Assembly: GCA_040080965.1 (NCBI GenBank)
Contig: JBEBHH010000014.1
Coordinates: 1 to 64,000, forward strand
Direction of reading: 5' to 3'
DNA: 64,000 nt
DNA from: SHZI01 sp040080965
Lineage (GTDB): Bacteria; Pseudomonadota; Gammaproteobacteria; Steroidobacterales; GCA-2729495
Shown: positions 62,341-64,000 of the stretch, piece by piece
Layout of the letters: each line of letters opens with the position of its first letter
Position numbering within the stretch: the first letter of the stretch is position 1
Position numbers and translations under genes: made by a program
Notes under the pieces: model-generated
Database searches by the model: none
What the model was told of the DNA's origin: nothing
The model's input: only the letters and a program-made list of their open reading frames with translations

Positions 62341-64000
62341 ATGAGCAACGGAGCAGTCCCTACGCGCGACGTCCTGGACGACAAGGTCAACCGGCTATTT
62401 GCTGGCAAGGTTGTCCGCAAGGATCTAGTGCGGAAGGTAAAGGTCGGTGCGAACGTACCGGTATTCGTCCTGGAGTTTCTCCTGGGAAAGTACTGCGCGT
62501 CCTCCGATGACGTCGCGATCCAGATGGGGATGCAGGTCGTCAACGACACGCTATCCAACAACTACATCCGCTCCGACGAGTCGATGAAGGCCCAGGCCAA
62601 GGTCAAAGATCAAGGACGATACACCTTTATCGACAAGGTAAAGGTTCGCATCGTTGACTCCGACTATTGGGCTGAGGTCAGTAACTTCGGACACAGGAAC
62701 GTGCACATTCCGGCGCACTACGTCCGCGAGTACGAGCGGCTTGTAATGGGCGGTGTCTGGGCGCAGGTCGATATGCGTTTCGAGTATGACGAGGAGTCAA
62801 AAGGCAAAAATCCCTTTTGGATCGACAAGCTCACGCCCATTCAGATTGCCACGTTCGATCTCGAGGAATACCGCCGCGTCCGCCGAGAGTTCACGGCGGA
62901 CGAATGGCTCGACCTCATGATACGAAGCATGGGCTACGAGCCAGGCGAGATGTCCCGGCGCTTGAAGATGCTCTTTCTGGTGCGCCTCATTCCGTTGGCC
63001 GAGCGCAATTACAATCTCGTCGAGCTCGGGCCTCGGGGGACCGGCAAAAGCTATGTAGTTCAGGAGATTTCGCCTTACTCCGCACTTCTTACAGGTGGAA
63101 CTACTGTCGCTAACCTCTTCGGTCACATGTCCGGCCGACAGAAGGGCATGGTTCAGATCTGGGACGTCGTCGGTTTCGACGAGGTTGCGGACCTCCAGAA
63201 CATGCCGAAAGAGGTTATCACTACCATGAAGACCTTCTGTGAATCCGGGAGCTTCCAGCGAGGCCAGGAGGCCGTGTCCGGCGACGCAAGCATTGCGATG
63301 TTCGGCAACACCAATCAACCGATAGACGTAATGGTTCAGACCGGTCATCTCTTCGCTCCTATGCCCGACATCATCCGCGACGACATGGCCTTTATCGATC
63401 GCCTGCACTTCTACCTCCCGGGCTGGGAGGTTCCCAAGATGCGTAACGATATGTTTACGGATCACTACGGCTTCGTCGTCGACTACCTAGCCGAGGCGCT
63501 CCGCGACATGCGCAAGCATAATTTCACCGAAGTCATCGACAGGCACTTCTCGATGGGTGCCCATCTCAATGCTCGTGATCGCAAGGCCGTGCGCAAGACG
63601 GTTTCGGGCCTGATGAAGATCCTCTTCCCGCATGGGGAGGTCACCCAGGACGAGCTCGCCGAGATCCTGGAGTTGGCTCTGGAGGGGCGCCGCCGAGTCA
63701 AAGAGCAGCTCAAGAAGATGGGTTCCTTCGAGTACTACCACACGTCCTTCAGCTATACCCTGCAGGAGACCGGTGAGGAAAAGTTCGTCGGTGTGCCAGA
63801 ACAGGGAGGGCGAGACCTGATCTCCACTGACCCGCTGGCACCCGGTACGGTATACACAGCGGGCGTGACGTCCGATGGCACGGTAGGGTTATACCGCGTC
63901 GAGGTGTCCGTCTCGACTGGTACGGGAAAGCTTAAGCTCGCTGGCGGCGTCGCGGGTTCGATGAAGGAGTCTGTCCAACGCGCGTTCAGCTACCTCCAGG
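62341..64000 (+). CDS. brxL: BREX Lon-like ATPase BrxL, 3' end outside the window
   Basis: The frame is open from ATG 62341 to the window end (553 full codons). Walker A GPRGTGKS (about residues 232-239) and Walker B GFDEVA (about 277-282) identify the AAA+ part. N-terminal DDKVNRLFAGKVVRKDLV matches BrxL. The C-terminal Lon-protease-like domain is only begun at the window edge. BrxL forms hexameric rings on DNA in type I BREX systems. Confidence 0.93.
   Translation, partial: MSNGAVPTRDVLDDKVNRLFAGKVVRKDLVRKVKVGANVPVFVLEFLLGKYCASSDDVAIQMGMQVVNDTLSNNYIRSDESMKAQAKVKDQGRYTFIDKVKVRIVDSDYWAEVSNFGHRNVHIPAHYVREYERLVMGGVWAQVDMRFEYDEESKGKNPFWIDKLTPIQIATFDLEEYRRVRREFTADEWLDLMIRSMGYEPGEMSRRLKMLFLVRLIPLAERNYNLVELGPRGTGKSYVVQEISPYSALLTGGTTVANLFGHMSGRQKGMVQIWDVVGFDEVADLQNMPKEVITTMKTFCESGSFQRGQEAVSGDASIAMFGNTNQPIDVMVQTGHLFAPMPDIIRDDMAFIDRLHFYLPGWEVPKMRNDMFTDHYGFVVDYLAEALRDMRKHNFTEVIDRHFSMGAHLNARDRKAVRKTVSGLMKILFPHGEVTQDELAEILELALEGRRRVKEQLKKMGSFEYYHTSFSYTLQETGEEKFVGVPEQGGRDLISTDPLAPGTVYTAGVTSDGTVGLYRVEVSVSTGTGKLKLAGGVAGSMKESVQRAFSYLQ

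Overview
The window is GC-rich chromosomal DNA, most likely from a gammaproteobacterium. The best evidence is the run pncC (cinA C-terminal family) - recA - recX - alaS - csrA - tRNA-Ser(GCU) at 41.7-48.7 kb, a conserved order in that class, together with GTAGGAGCGCC-type REP repeats like those of pseudomonads and xanthomonads. No 16S gene is present, so I do not name a genus.

Layout. (1) 1-30.7 kb is a metal-resistance and stress island. It holds a P1B ATPase cut by the window edge, small His-rich and membrane proteins, an MFS transporter, a phosphoketolase-acetate kinase pair, a DUF305-like protein, periplasmic multicopper oxidase CopA with CopB, a SAM methyltransferase, a beta-propeller-like protein, a glucan phosphorylase, a cytochrome c, an NTF2-like protein, a two-component system, a P2A-type cation ATPase and a Cus-type RND efflux operon. 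The RND pump keeps the three methionines of Cu(I)/Ag(I) pumps. (2) 31.2-39.2 kb is a defence-like island: a bacterial ubiquitin-like conjugation operon (Ubl, E2, JAB/JAMM peptidase, E1) behind an XRE regulator and an ImmA/IrrE-type metallopeptidase, divergent from an AAA+ ATPase - subtilisin-like protease pair. Tandem 11-bp repeats on both sides may be integration scars. (3) 39.5-40.6 kb is a REP-associated tyrosine transposase flanked by imperfect 31/32-bp inverted repeats. (4) 40.6-48.7 kb is core genome, with REP elements inside and around recX, and a toxin-antitoxin cluster (brnT/brnA plus two small genes) between alaS and csrA. (5) 49.1-64.0 kb is a BREX phage-defence operon: brxE-like, brxA, brxB, brxC, a RelA/SpoT-domain gene, pglX split in two frames, pglZ, and brxL running off the window end.

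How the parts work together. In the metal island, CopA/CopB act in the periplasm and outer membrane, the P1B ATPase moves metal out of the cytoplasm, and the RND pump exports it across the outer membrane. Phosphoketolase and acetate kinase give an ATP-yielding route from sugar phosphates to acetate; the glucan phosphorylase may feed it. The two defence systems are separate. The most unusual features are the alarmone-synthetase-like gene inside the BREX operon, the brxE plus brxL combination, the two-frame pglX, and the four-component Ubl operon whose Ubl already ends in glycine.
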